A DNA stretch of 64,000 nt, taken from assembly GCA_944739405.2 (NCBI GenBank), contig OX123196.2, positions 55,156,196-55,220,195 on the forward strand, given 5' to 3'. How positions within the stretch are numbered: position 1 is the stretch's first letter; the number at the start of each line of letters is the position of its first letter. Positions 11,980 through 23,153 of the stretch are shown one piece after another. Below the pieces are notes generated by a model that was not told the DNA's origin, searched no databases, and saw only the letters and a program-made list of their open reading frames with translations. Source of the DNA: Euclidia mi (Eukaryota; Arthropoda; Insecta; Lepidoptera; Erebidae). Made by a program: the position numbers and the translations under genes.

Positions 11980-13200
11980 CTACTTGATGGTGGTCTGTGG
12001 TAATTTCAAACGTTCATATTTAGGTTTGAGACATTTTACGCATTGATTAATATTCTTTTGAATTGAGAATAGCATGTTCGGCCAATGGTAATTCTTATGT
12101 AGCTGTTTGTATGTTCCTTGTATGCCTCTATGGAGGGTTTTGCCTTCGTGATATCTTTTTATTAATTTTATTTGTTCGTTGCTATTTTCTACTAAAGTTA
12201 CCCTTGTAGTACAACGTATTAGCTTTGGGCCTCTATTGCTAAAAATGGTTTTGACTACCTTGCAAAATATGGGATATAACTCTTCGTTGTAAAAATAACA
12301 ATGGAATATACGGTTGGGTATGGTATGTTCCTTTATGAATTTTATAATTTGCTGTTCAGTTTCGTTGATAGGGATAAATACGTCTTTAATAACTATTTTG
12401 TCTTTTGTCCTATCGTCTACTCTGTACTCAAATCCAGGGCATTTTCGAATATGAAACTGTTGTAACTGCCTGTCTATGGCATCTAATGTTTCGGGAATTT
12501 TATAGTCTAATTGGTTGTCTGAGTCTAACTGAATGGGTTCCGGGGTGTCTATCCGGCTGTCTATTGACTGGGGTGAAACAAATATTGTCGAGGTGTCAAT
12601 AAGTGTTTCGATGTCTATCCCGTCAAGATCGCTAAACGTATCACGTGAAGTTCCGGGTTGAGGTTCTGTCAATAAATTCGTTTGGTTTTCACGGTCTAAG
12701 ATCATGTTAACTACTTGCTCGTCGTTAGGCATATATTCTACGTCGTTATTATAAAGTATTTCAACACGGCATAATGCGTCGACGTTCATATTATTATTTA
12801 TGTTACGTTTCCGTTCACACTGTGGCTCTATTGTTGTATACGAATTCATATCGCCCTTTAATGGAATACAAACAAAGTCTGTTGTCAACGTCATATTTTC
12901 CATATCGATCACACACCCTAAAGCTGGCAATAAGTCAACACCTATGAGTCCGATAAAGTCTGGGTCAAAATCAAACAAAAGAAACTTATGAGTATAATGG
13001 CAATTGAATAACGAAGGAAGTTTAACGTAAGCAACGGTATCGTGCTTAGTTAGATTATGAGCCGTCTTTATGAAGTGGATTTCACGCTCAAAGCGGGCAT
13101 TGTTTTCTAATATTGCGTTAGGTGATATGAGTGATTGCGTCGCGCCAGTATCGATTAAAAAGCGACCGCCTAATTCTCTAATGTAAATATATGGTAAGCG
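11980..13200 (-). pseudogene. pol: pol remnant: protease joined to end of RNase H and integrase zinc domain
   Basis: Translation shows the aspartic protease active site DTGA at about 13145-13160 and its IGVDLLPALG region near 12930. Near 12790 this passes directly into NVDALCRVE, which resembles the conserved end of gypsy RNase H (ADALSR), so reverse transcriptase and most of RNase H are missing between these points. The frame continues through a linker into the integrase HHCC zinc domain (H...H...CVKC, 12020-12140) and stops at 11980 before any DDE core. The protease-to-RNase-H junction is in frame. The codon frame is otherwise open, so the deletion looks recent or the copy was made from an already deleted parent. 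Confidence 0.82.
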
Positions 13201-13207
13201 GTTACGA

Positions 13208-14123
13208 TTAATGTAAATTAATGAACTCTAAATCGTGACATTCTTCTACGGAATTGTCTGGTTCAGTGTGGAAATTTACGGATGCATAAGGCACGGGCTT
13301 ATTCACAATGGGAATAGGTCGGATATTGTTGTTATTTTTATACGTACCGGGTTGGTACATAGGCTGCATATTAGGTACCTGATGGTTTAATTGTCTTTGC
13401 GGCTGTTGCGCACTAAAGCTAGCGAATCTAGGTTCTGTCATCTGTTGAGACCTATATGGGTTAACAGAAGCTTGCTGAGAGCGGTAAATATTATTGCTAA
13501 TCTGCTTTGGATTAGACCTAGGTGTATTAGGCTTTGACCAAAAATCTGCAAATCTCCTATTTTTCAATTTAAGATCCTCCTGTTTAGCCAGGACGATAAC
13601 CTGCTCTAAGGAATCTGCATTTTGGACTTTTACGCTTAGTGCTAAGATCGGATCTAGCTGGTCTAAAAATATATTGATAGCCATTTTTTCATAGTAATCC
13701 TTTTTGGTTTGATCTAAGTGAATCAAAATGTAAGTTAATTCTCTAATTTTATCTGCAAAACTATCTATATCTAAACTTAATTTTCTAATATTCATTAGCT
13801 CCTGAACTACCTGTACCTCGTCTCGGAATTCGCCGAATCTACGGGTAAGTATGGCTTTAATATCTTCCCAACTATTAAATTCAGTGCATTCTGATAATGC
13901 TTCTACTGCTTTGCCTGTTAGCTTATTCCTAATCAAGCATGCTATGCTTGGATGCTGCCTATTTTCTATCAGCTCTAAAGCATTCTCTTACGCTTTTAAT
14001 ATAAAATGCTAGCGTTTTCTTGTTGCCGTCGTATGCGGGCAAGAAAAAGGATAAAGTTTTATAGTCGATTTCGACTTTTTCTTCTTTTACAGATATGTCT
14101 AACTTCTTTTGTTCGTGAGCCAT
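13208..14123 (-). pseudogene. gag: gag remnant with one frameshift
   Basis: Gag-like protein. The N-terminal part begins at MAHEQKK (ATG at 14121-14123) and runs to a TAG near 13960; the rest continues in another frame from about 13985 to 13208, so one small indel near 13975 separates them. The second part (FADKIRELTYIL..., then a basic, Q- and N-rich tail) matches gypsy-group capsid proteins in character; no zinc knuckle is seen, as usual in errantiviruses. It lies directly upstream of the protease frame. Confidence 0.78.
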
Positions 14124-14462
14124 TTTAGCACAATGAAAAATACACAAATTCACACAAAAAGTATAAAAATAAAACAAAATAGCTGTAAAAAGTGGAAATC
14201 ACACACAAAATACAGTACACATAAATCAATTAACGGTGTAGAGTTTGATACACAGTTAATAAATAAAAATATAGGAAAGATCTCGGGAGAAACAGAGGTT
14301 GATGCTTACCCCACGAGCATGCCGATGCTAGGCTGAGTTCTGCTTCCTCGCCGGTTTTCTTCGCCGCTTTTCCGCCGGTTTTCTTCGGTCGACCGTAGGA
14401 ACTTTTTGATCGCGTCGCGGATGTACCGGAAAAGAGATTTTCGGCAACCGTATTACAGACAC

Positions 14463-14481
14463 GATCCTACCGACTGCGCCA
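14463..14481 (-). promoter_or_regulatory. tRNA-Ser primer binding site
   Basis: On the minus strand TGGCGCAGTCGGTAGGAT follows the 5' LTR. It is complementary to the 3' end of an insect tRNA-Ser (acceptor stem and T arm), the primer used by 17.6/297-type errantiviruses. Confidence 0.85.
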
Positions 14482-14679
14482 GATATGAACCGTATACCGG
14501 CGAAGGAGTTTTTAAAAATAAAACTCTCGGACTACTGTCCAGCTTAGAGGTTGAAACAGAACTGACTTTATTTTAAAACGAAAGTACAAGGTTTGGTCGG
14601 GCGTAATCTAAACAATTCTAATAAAAGTGTAAGGTGATGCTCGATGAGTGATGACGGTGGTGTTTACACCAACGTAACT
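14481..14679 (-). repeat. 5' LTR of errantivirus-like element
   Basis: 199 bp, same start (AGATATGAACCG on the plus strand) and end as 10163-10361, one base different. Followed by the CGGG duplication. Confidence 0.92.
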
Positions 14680-15050
14680 CGGGTAAAGTTACAAAAAAAT
14701 GAAGGCGTAGCTGCTGGCGTCCTCTTAATTAATAAAGATAGTATCGTTACATTGAAATTAATAATAATTATTATTATTAAGTATATTAAAACTGCTTAGA
14801 TATTTTGATAGCATCGAGCCGGTTCTGGAATATTCATAAAATATCAAACTATTATTTTAATCCTAACCAGGTACATTCAACTAACATCTGCCAGGTAGCT
14901 AAGCTAAGTACAACTATAGCCGCCTTATGACGTTAGGTACTCAGTGTTTTATAAAGACCATTTTTCGGACACCGTCTTTTTCTTAAAGAAGCTAATAGAT
15001 ATATACAATAAAAAGAAATATTTCGTATCCCCATTAAGCTACCGTAAAAC

Positions 15051-17200
15051 ATGGCAACTTTGTCCATAAATTTGCCCAAAAAATGCCTAATTAATGATAT
15101 TTTGAAAAATTTTAATAAATTGATTATTGTTTCGGTGCCACATGATACTATATGCTCATGTCTCGATATACAAAACTATAAATAGTAAAAAAAGAACATA
15201 TTTATTAGTGAAAATAACAATTATAGGTGATGGGCAAAAAATCTTATACATTTGGTGACTTTGCCCACATTACAGATCTCCATTACTATGAACTTTATCA
15301 CTATTTTGAAAAGGACTGATTCAAAATACTGAGCAATACTGTATTAAATTATACGCCAAATATTCGCATTCCCTGACCCTTAAAAATGAGTGGACAAAGT
15401 CAAAAAGCCCCTTAGTACATTTTTCGTACAAAATAGCGTTTGTTCAAGGGTTGTCACCATTGACAATACTTAACTATTTAATCATTTTAATAGGTACCTA
15501 CCTACGTATTGAACAACTTTTTAGTGTGGAATATAAACGCATTAAACAATTTTTTTGTGTGGAATATAATATAATGATAAATTAAAAAGGGAAATAATAT
15601 AACATAATTTTTTACATAATGAGCTTTATTTGTAAAGTGTTCAAATAAAAAAAAACTAAAAAGTATGTAACTATCTCGGTCTTTGTTTTTATACGAAAAG
15701 ATATTGCACACTTCAAACTGCGACTACTCATCGCAATATTAATTATTCAATTTAATTTTATAATTATTAGGTACTTATCTTTTACGTTATTGTTATACAA
15801 TATAATCAACATTTAGCGTAAATTAATTTGGATACAGTGTATTCATAACTATCTGGATAGAAAAAAAAAACTGTTTGATAAAACAAAAGACCAGGATATA
15901 CAGGACCATAGAATTTGTAGGTAACAAATTTAATGTCCCATCTCAAATTTAACATTTCTGTGGAATAATCTTTGTATTTTCATGAGCCAAGTTTTCTTCT
16001 ATATTTCTTTTTATTGTGTTACTCTACTTCTTGTTATCCATCCTGAAAATAAATTTATTTTTGTAATACAAATCTATGATACAAATTTATGACACCTAGT
16101 CGTTAAAGCTAGATTTTTAATAGTAACACATGAGTGTTATAATATCTAATGTTGTGCAGTTTCATACACAGCCTCTTCTCGCATTCATTTAGACAGTTCC
16201 GAAATTACCTAACAAGTTTATAATTCGATCTTTACGACATTAGAGAAGATAAATACTTTAACAAGTATACTACTAAATATTTAAAGAATTTTATCGTGGT
16301 AGCGGTAAAACAAAAGTACCTAGGTAGTTTGATTTCAATGTAAATACATATAGTTTTTAAGAATCTAAAAGCCATCAACAAAAATCTTTAAAAACACAGT
16401 CGGAATTTGGAAGATACGTGGGCATAACTTTATATGCTTACCAATATAATTAACAGAACTGTTCATCCAATCCGAACCCTCCATTTTTTACTCGGTTAAA
16501 AATTTTCGTCGGGTGACAACCCTAGTGAAAAAGAAACGTTGGGCAATGTTGTCAACGATATTAAAAAAGTATGCATGTGACTTTGCCCACCGTTATATTT
16601 TATGATTTTATGACGCATTTAGCCAAGAAAACTAGTCTATATTATTCATTTCGAATGGAATAACGGATGTATAAAAATTACTTGCCTCCGATAACTCCAA
16701 ATAGCACTTCTCGAAAAAGTATTTTAACAGTTTTTGCCCGCAAAAAAACACCCTAACTTCAACATCGTCTGACAGACAACTGAAGTAACATCTGTGACAG
16801 TACGTCACACAGTGCTGCCAGAAAAATGATGAATTTTTTACCATAGACAAAATGTTCTTACTAACTTTAGACAAATTTGGTATATATCAAGTTTTTCAAA
16901 AAATACACAACTGGGCAAAGTCAAATATCGAGGGCAAAGTTTACGGGTTTTACGTTAGCATCTCTAGTTTTTTAGAAAAACTTTTTTGTAAATCTTCATA
17001 ATTTAAACTGGATATTTAGAAAAAAAATATTCCTTTTAAACTAAGCATGATACGCAATAATAATGTTCGAAGCACCGATAGCGTCTCTTACACTGCACGT
17101 TTGACGGTAAAAATGAACCTCATAACTTGACTAGATTCAAATTTAAGCGAGATTTTGGATTATTAGATTTTCTTACTTTACCCGAAGATTCTACCATATG
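15051..17200. other. AT-rich noncoding stretch with recurring GGGCAAAGTCA-type motif
   Basis: No gene seen. The words TTTGCCCA or GGGCAAAGTCA recur near 15065, 15250, 16575 and 16905, with related ACAAAGTCA near 15385. See findings. Confidence 0.5.
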
Positions 17201-17534
17201 TAATGAAAAAATGAAAATGAAAAAGCATTTATTCTGACACACATCGTTTACAATAATACAAAAACTTCTGCCAAACTGCAAAACAGTTTGTTGGCAGATG
17301 TAGCTCCCTATATCAGATCAGGTGTAGTCTTATAGCCTAATATAATATACATTTGAATCTTTTTCATTTGTTAATGAAAAACAATAATAGGTTCTTAATC
17401 TAGAAGATTTGGAGTAAGTGCATAATATATCTGAGGTAGGTATATATAAACTTAAACTAGTATGGTTAGCAATATTGCAATAAAATGTAGTAGTAAATAG
17501 CAGTAATAAACTAGTATGGTAATTAACTAGTTGG

Positions 17535-20429
17535 TCAAACAACTAGTTGTTCCTTATAAATTTGTAACAAGTATTTAGTGAATTGATGTTTAAATGAGGA
17601 TCGTGTAGCACAGTGCTCTATATCAAGTGGTATATTGTTATATATTGTGGGAATCAGGAATTTTCTGCATCTTTTGCCAAAGTAGTTAATAAAGGCAGGG
17701 ACTTCATACCGTTTTATAAATCGATTCCTTTGAGGTCTAGTATGTACTAAGTTAATTTTAAATTCATTTTTACCAAATTGTTCTAGCGCTGTCAACAGCA
17801 CCACTTTTTCATGAATTGGCAGCATTTTACATTCTAAAAAAAGTTCTTCATAATTACTATTTTGACATCGATTTTTTGTATTTTTGTCGACTAATAATTT
17901 CATGAATCTAATTTGTATAGCTTTTATTTTATCTAAATAGGTTTTAAACGTATTACCATAGCATGCCAGCCCATAAGAAAGCAGCGAGTCTGCTAGCGCA
18001 TAGTACACGGAATACAAAGTGCTCCTGTCCACTATAAAACTAAGGTGGTGGAAGTTTACAAGGACCGACCTTAGCTTGTCACACAAATATGCTATATGCC
18101 TTTTCCATGAGAAGTTATTATCAATTACGTGGCCTAAGTACCTATATTCGTCCACCACCTCAATACTTGCGCACGCACACGACGCCATGCTGTCTTTGTG
18201 CAGACATTCGTATGTGTGTCCTACTATTCTCGGAGCTCTCGTAATGTTTTTACAATATGGGGATCGTATATGCATACATTTCGTTTTATTTATATTAACA
18301 ATAATCCCATTATCATGTGCCCACCTGATTATATTAGTAAAATCCTCTTGAATATGTGTTTCAATTATACTTAAGTCTTTATTTGCATATACCAAACATG
18401 TATCATCGGCGTACATATATATGCTACAGTTGCGTACCACATTACACATACTGTTTACATGCATTATATACCCGACGGGACCGAACACGGAACCGGTCGG
18501 AACACCGCAAGTTACGAGTCGGGACTCACCTACCACGCCATCAATCGCCGTTCGTATTGTCCGGTTCGTGAGGTAAGCACGAATCCACTGATTCAGTGGT
18601 CCGGCGATCCCACACTCCTCTATGGCCTGAAGCAGCTGGTGGTGTTCCAGAGTATCAAATGTTTTTTTAAAATCAATATAGACCACCACCACCTGCTTCT
18701 TTTGATCTAAACAGTTATTGTCATGGTCACTAAGCTGCGCCAAGGCCGTCGCCGTGCTCCGGCCCCGTCGGAAACCATGTTGAGCACTTGATATAACATC
18801 ATGTTTTCCCAAAAAAACATTAATTTGAGCAACAATAATTTTTTCTACAATTTTATTTATAACAGACAGTATGGCTATAGGTCTATAGTTAGAATAATCA
18901 GTGTGGGTACCTTTTTTAAAAATTGGTCTTATAATTGCAGCCTTCAATTTATCAGGATACACACCTTTTTTTACACATAAGTTAATAAACAAAGCAATTA
19001 TGGGGCTCAATTGACATTTTAACAATTTAATCTCTTTAACCCTTATTTTATCTAACCCCTCCGATTTATCACAAGCTAAAATATTTATTATTTTCACAAC
19101 ATCTTCAGAAGAAACATTTTGAAACCTCATAGTTACCTTATTCTGATTTACATACGCAGATCTCTGCAGAAACTTATGGTCACAATTGTGTTTAACATTT
19201 AGAATTTCGCTTGTAAAAGTATCAGAAAAATTGTTACATATCTCAAAAGTGCTAGCCGTCTACCCAGATATTTTAAAACAATGGCATCTAGACTATTTTT
19301 CTGTCTCCCTAACCAAGAATTAATTTTTACCCAAATTTTTCTCACATTATTCTTACATTGTTTAATCTCATCTTGACGGTGCTTATTTTTCGCTATATTT
19401 ATACATTTATTAACTTTATTTCTATACCTATTGTACTGCAAGCGCAGGTTCATGTCATTAGGCTTACTTTTATGCAGTTTAAATAATTTATCCCTAGTAA
19501 TAATCATGCGTTTAAGCGTCTTTGTAATCCACGATTTGGTTCTCCTTTTATTTTTAATAGATATCTGGATTTTAGCATCATCATAAGCATTTGAAAATAT
19601 TGTACACAATTTTTCATATAATTCAATTGGACACTTACAGCTCAATAGTTCCTGCCATGGCACATCCTCTAGTTTTTTAATTACCTGGTCATCACAAATA
19701 ATAGTCCTATTTCTTTGCACACTAATAGGAGTATTATCCAAGTACGCACTGCAGTCCAAACACACACATCAGGTAATGGTCCGAGATTTTACACGTTAAC
19801 ACGTATGATTTTGTTATACACCGGGTTCGAACCCACACATGATCGATACACGTTTGTGTCATCGTGCCACCGTACACTTCATCGCGCGTTATGTCATAGA
19901 TGCCGCATTCTAAGCCTATTTCACTCATATTGTTAGTATATTCGTTGATAGTGCTGCGCGAACCGGTTTTACACCTCAGATCCACGTTCGTGTCCCCTAT
20001 AAGCACAATTTCACATCCCAGAGGTATTCTAGACAGGTAGCCATGTAGTTCTTGCACAAATCCATGTTTATTGGTTTTGGGGGGCCTGTATATGATCAAG
20101 ATATGAACAGTATTTCTTCCGTCTTGGAATAACTGACCGTGTATCATTTCATAATAACTGGATTTTATTTGTTTAGCCGTAAAATTTAAATTATTCTTTG
20201 CATATAACAATACTCCTCCTCCCTTTTTTCTTTCCCTAGCATTTATGTAAATGTTATATTCCTCCAAATTGTATAAAGGTGATTCCTCTTTGCATATATT
20301 AATCTCTGTAAGCGCAATAAAGTCTAAACTCTGCTTACATTCACTTAATAATACTTGAAGTTGGTTGAAGTTTTTCCTGAGTGACCTTATGTTCAAATGT
20401 ACAATATTTAAGCATTTATTCGATAACAA
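17535..20429 (-). pseudogene. LINE ORF2: APE endonuclease plus reverse transcriptase, two frameshifts
   Basis: The endonuclease part (19734-20429) shows HLNIRS, LTEINI, YRPP, GDTN, IDHVW and SDH motifs of AP-endonuclease-type LINE nucleases. A frameshift near 19755, just after SDHYLMCV, moves the frame to 19765-19199 (linker). A second near 19262 moves it to the RT frame, which runs from about 19260 to 17535. RT motifs: IIRPIFKKG, NYRPIAILSV, QHGFRRGRST, IDFKKTFDTLEH (usually AFD), GVPTGSVFGP and the catalytic YADD. It ends with the C-terminal region typical of CR1/Jockey elements and has no RNase H. Confidence 0.85.
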
Positions 20430-20574
20430 TATGTCCTCCTGCCACTTGTCAATACATGTATATTTATTATAAATAATGTTTGATGTTACGTGTGAAGTAG
20501 GGTCATCGAATGTTATCTACTAGTTAATCTTATTATCATAACCGGTAGGTATGTACCTACAGTTGTGTGTATCT

Positions 20575-21560
20575 CTAAGACTTATCATTTGTGTACAAGT
20601 TGATATCATTTAGCGAGCGGATTGATCTTATTTTAGGATCAGTCTCATCTTCCTTTTTTACAAGTACCCTGCCATTTTGTACCCAAATATATTTGAACTT
20701 GGGCTTCAGCTCGTTCTTCGCGGTCCATAATAAATTCCGCATATATTTCGTCAGGTCTTCGTTTATATAGATCCGCTGCGTGTTTCCACTGGCCAGTATG
20801 TCGTCGTTGGTAAGCTGATGTGTTTTTCTTGTAGCTAACCATTTGTCGCGGGCAGAGCGCGTAGTCAGGGTAACAACTATCGGCCGCGGCTTTTTCGGAC
20901 GCGGCTGACTGTTTTCGGCACGGGAAGAGGCGCCGCCCACGTCGTTAGCGCCGTTGGCACGCGCCGCGCCGCTCGCGCCGCGCTTGTTTTCTACACCTAC
21001 CCGCTTTATTTCACATATCATGCCTGCGTCGACGCCCAATTTATTTGCAATTTTTCTAGTAATGATATCCAGATTTTCGTTTTGCTGCTCCTCTAAACCA
21101 AATATTTCAACATTTTTCTCCTTCTCACGCACTTCTAAATATGCTACCCTTTCTTCCAGGGCCTTATTCAGTGTCTCTAAATGTACATTTTTGTGTTCAA
21201 GGGTTTTAATTTTCTTGTTTGTTTTTTCTCTTTCTTCTACTAACTTACTAACTTACTAACCTTGGAGGCAATGTCCTCCGACATTGCCTCCAAGGTCTTT
21301 TTCATGTTGAAGACAATCGCTAGCTTTTCGTTGACTTCGGCTAGTATTTTCGCAGGTGTCGTTCTCGATATATCAACCTCTATTGTTGGACGCTCCGTCG
21401 GCGTTAATTGACATTCGTCGCATAGACCTATGTCCGCAAACGAATTGATTTTCATGGCACATTTTTTATGGAATGCACCCTCACAATCACCTTTGCATTT
21501 TACAATGCCTTCACTTTTTACTCGTGCCAGCGATATCTTACACGCCTTGCACTGCACCAT
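20575..21560 (-). pseudogene. LINE ORF1: PHD-finger protein with coiled coil, one frameshift
   Basis: N-terminal PHD-like zinc finger (MVQCKACK...CKGDCEGAFHKKC...CDEC) from 21560, a helical stretch, then a break at about 21240-21256 where the 8-base unit TTAGTAAG (minus strand) is repeated and shifts the frame. The frame resumes through a charged coiled coil (about 21240-21130) into EIFGLEEQQNEN and a C-terminal RNA-binding-like region ending at 20575. PHD-containing ORF1 proteins are known in CR1-group LINEs. Confidence 0.8.
21260..21295. other. Perfect 16-bp hairpin inside LINE ORF1
   Basis: CCTTGGAGGCAATGTC is followed by a 4-base loop and its exact reverse complement. It is coding (LEAMSEDIASK on the minus strand), so it may be chance or a structural signal in the RNA. 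Confidence 0.85.
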
Positions 21561-22070
21561 TGCTCATAAACGAATCTATTCTGAGACAACTTACTATAAA
21601 ATTATAAATTATTTTACTACACCTTTCACTTTTTATAAATTATTCGCGTACACACGTATCACGTTCGCACTCCGGGAGCGCGTGCGGCGAACTGTGGAAA
21701 AGTAATATATACAGAAATGATGCTCTTTACTTTCCTCATATACTCAATAAATTTCAGATTTATATATAGGATTTTAATGATTAAATTTTATTCGATATTG
21801 ATTTTTTACAACATATAATTTATTTATAAAATCTATTTTATAGGGTTCTGTAGTTAAAATTAAGGAATAAATATATCGAGTTTTATTTCACTTTAAACTA
21901 ATATCTTGCAAAGCAAGCGCAAATTTATACAACTTAGCATTGAACGCTATCGCTATTAATACGAAATGATTTGAAATCCGTCGAAGTTTAGAGCATAAGA
22001 TTTCATAGATACAACAATATCTGTTGCTTTTTGGACTTTAGTTAGGTATATCAATAGTAAAACTTAAACA

Positions 22071-22325
22071 TTACAAACAGTTGAACTTTATTCTCAAAAA
22101 ATATTTTCTTCGTTGCAAAGCACCACATTCATCTTCATGAGTGCTAGTAAGCTCTTTCAGCGATTCCGGGTTAGGTACAGGTTTCAATAATGCAATTGCG
22201 GCTGCAGGCAAAGGAATTTTACATTGCTTTTTTTGACGTTGGGGCAGCTGTGCATGATATGCTGATGGTATGATGCATTTCGTACCCATATATGTACAAG
22301 ATGAAATTTTTTCGATGTTGGTTTC
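22071..22325 (-). CDS. Coding-like fragment of unknown protein
   Basis: An open frame of about 85 codons ending with a stop at 22071. The annotated ATG is at 22289, but the frame stays open to about 22325. Composition is protein-like: PSAYHAQLPQRQKKQ, LKPVPNPESLKELTS, THEDECGALQRRKYFL. I do not recognise the family. It lies near the right inverted end at 22933-23037, so it may be the C-terminus of a transposon protein. A short inverted repeat (TACAAGATGAAATTTT near 22297 and its complement near 22390) flanks its start. Confidence 0.4.
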   Translation of the reverse strand, partial: ETNIEKISSCTYMGTKCIIPSAYHAQLPQRQKKQCKIPLPAAAIALLKPVPNPESLKELTSTHEDECGALQRRKYFLRIKFNCL

Positions 22326-23040
22326 TTAGGGAAAGTTGGTCAAAATCATAGGCAGAGTGACACCTGAAAGTTTGGTTAGTGACTAAAATTTCATCTTGTA
22401 TAACAGAAGTCCTTTTTTAGATCTTTATTAATTAAATTTAGATTATAAAACAATATTTGTATCGTTTTAGGTATAAGATGATCCAAACTACTGTGTTTAT
22501 ATAACAACAAAATGGCAGGAATTTTTTTGATAAAATAATATCAGATCCGGATCAAAATTATTATCTGACGACGTAAAATCCGGATAAAACTTAAAAAGAT
22601 TGTAGTTTCTAGATTCCATCGAATTAGGATGTAAAATTTATATGGTGTGTAGGGTAAGGAAAGAAAATAATTACAGTTTATATCACTAACCCCAACACGG
22701 CGGAATTTTGGAGAAAAACAGGAAAAACCAAAAACTAAAAATCTCGTATAAATTTGGATTTAACAAAGCTAAGAGATTCACTTGTATTCTAAAATAAGCA
22801 GCATAAAAAACGCCATCGTTGCTTCTAACATCATTATTGCGTACTGTGCTTAGTTTGGACGCCACAACCTTTTTCCAAAATTTCGAGATGAAAAACATAA
22901 AGATTTTAAATTATATTTTTTTCAAAAATTAGACCCCCTTTTTTAATGGGGATACGAAATATTTCTTTATATTGAATATATCTATTAGCTTCTTTAATAA
23001 AAAGACGGTGTCCGAAAAATGGTCTTCATAAAACACTCAT

Positions 23041-23153
23041 CTTGATTCGATCGGTGTTCAAGGACATAATATCTCAAAGACAAAATAAAGACTTCATCAC
23101 CATCGCCCTGTATAGAAACTGTCTCATCGCTTGCCTTTTCTCGCTATGAGAAT
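23041..23153 (+). pseudogene. Coding-like fragment ending at a GTAAGT donor-like site
   Basis: Translation gives LDSIGVQGHNISKTK, then after a one-base shift KDFITIALYRNCLIACLFSL, a stop, and ATG|GTAAGT at 23153. Protein-like but broken. It lies just upstream of the coding-like pieces at 23727-23809 and 25876-26142 and may belong to the same decayed gene or element; that link is inference. Confidence 0.3.

Larger units (their letters stand above)
10163..14679 (-). mobile_element. Internally deleted errantivirus-like LTR retrotransposon (gypsy group with env)
   Basis: A 4.5-kb provirus on the minus strand: two 199-bp LTRs (10163-10361 and 14481-14679) that differ by one visible base, flanked by the 4-bp duplication CGGG (10159-10162 and 14680-14683). 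LTR ends are AG...CT, as usual in insect errantiviruses. Order in transcription: LTR, tRNA-Ser primer site, gag, protease, pol remnant, env, polypurine tract, LTR. Full-length relatives are about 7 kb; here the reverse transcriptase, most of RNase H and the integrase core are missing. Near-identical LTRs point to a recent insertion that already carried, or soon gained, the deletions. Confidence 0.9.
9999..14726 (+). mobile_element. Helitron-like non-autonomous element, split by an LTR provirus
   Basis: The outer parts (9999-10158 and 14684-14726) together match the uninterrupted copy at 62085-62290: start TCTTAATATATAAAATCC, then the ACTGACTGACTGACAG block, then the GTAGCTGCTGGCGTCCTC end. 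The 3' CTAG of the sister copy is altered to CTTA here. TC start, CTAG end and insertion at an A/T site fit Helitrons; the family call is inference. The gap is exactly the provirus at 10163-14679. Confidence 0.7.
17205..21705 (-). mobile_element. CR1/Jockey-group LINE (Daphne-like) with PHD-finger ORF1, frame-broken
   Basis: A nearly complete two-ORF non-LTR retrotransposon. The 3' end near 17205 carries a short ATTTTC-type repeat tail and AATAAA on the minus strand near 17230. ORF2 (17535-20429) has an APE endonuclease and RT; ORF1 (20575-21560) has a PHD-like zinc finger and a coiled coil. The 5' end is estimated near 21705. All breaks found are small indels, so the copy is relatively young. 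Confidence 0.85.
14943..23037. mobile_element. Possible large DNA element bounded by ~105-bp inverted ends, with nested LINE
   Basis: 14943-15047 and 22933-23037 are inverted copies: both read AGTGTTTTAT.AAGACC from the outside, followed by ACACCGTCTTTTT and on to TTTCGTATCCCCATTAA. Between them lies a LINE (17205-21705); without it the enclosed length would be about 3.6 kb. No convincing target duplication is seen, so the two ends might instead be separate small elements in opposite orientation. The only coding-like piece apart from the LINE is at 22071-22325. Confidence 0.5.
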
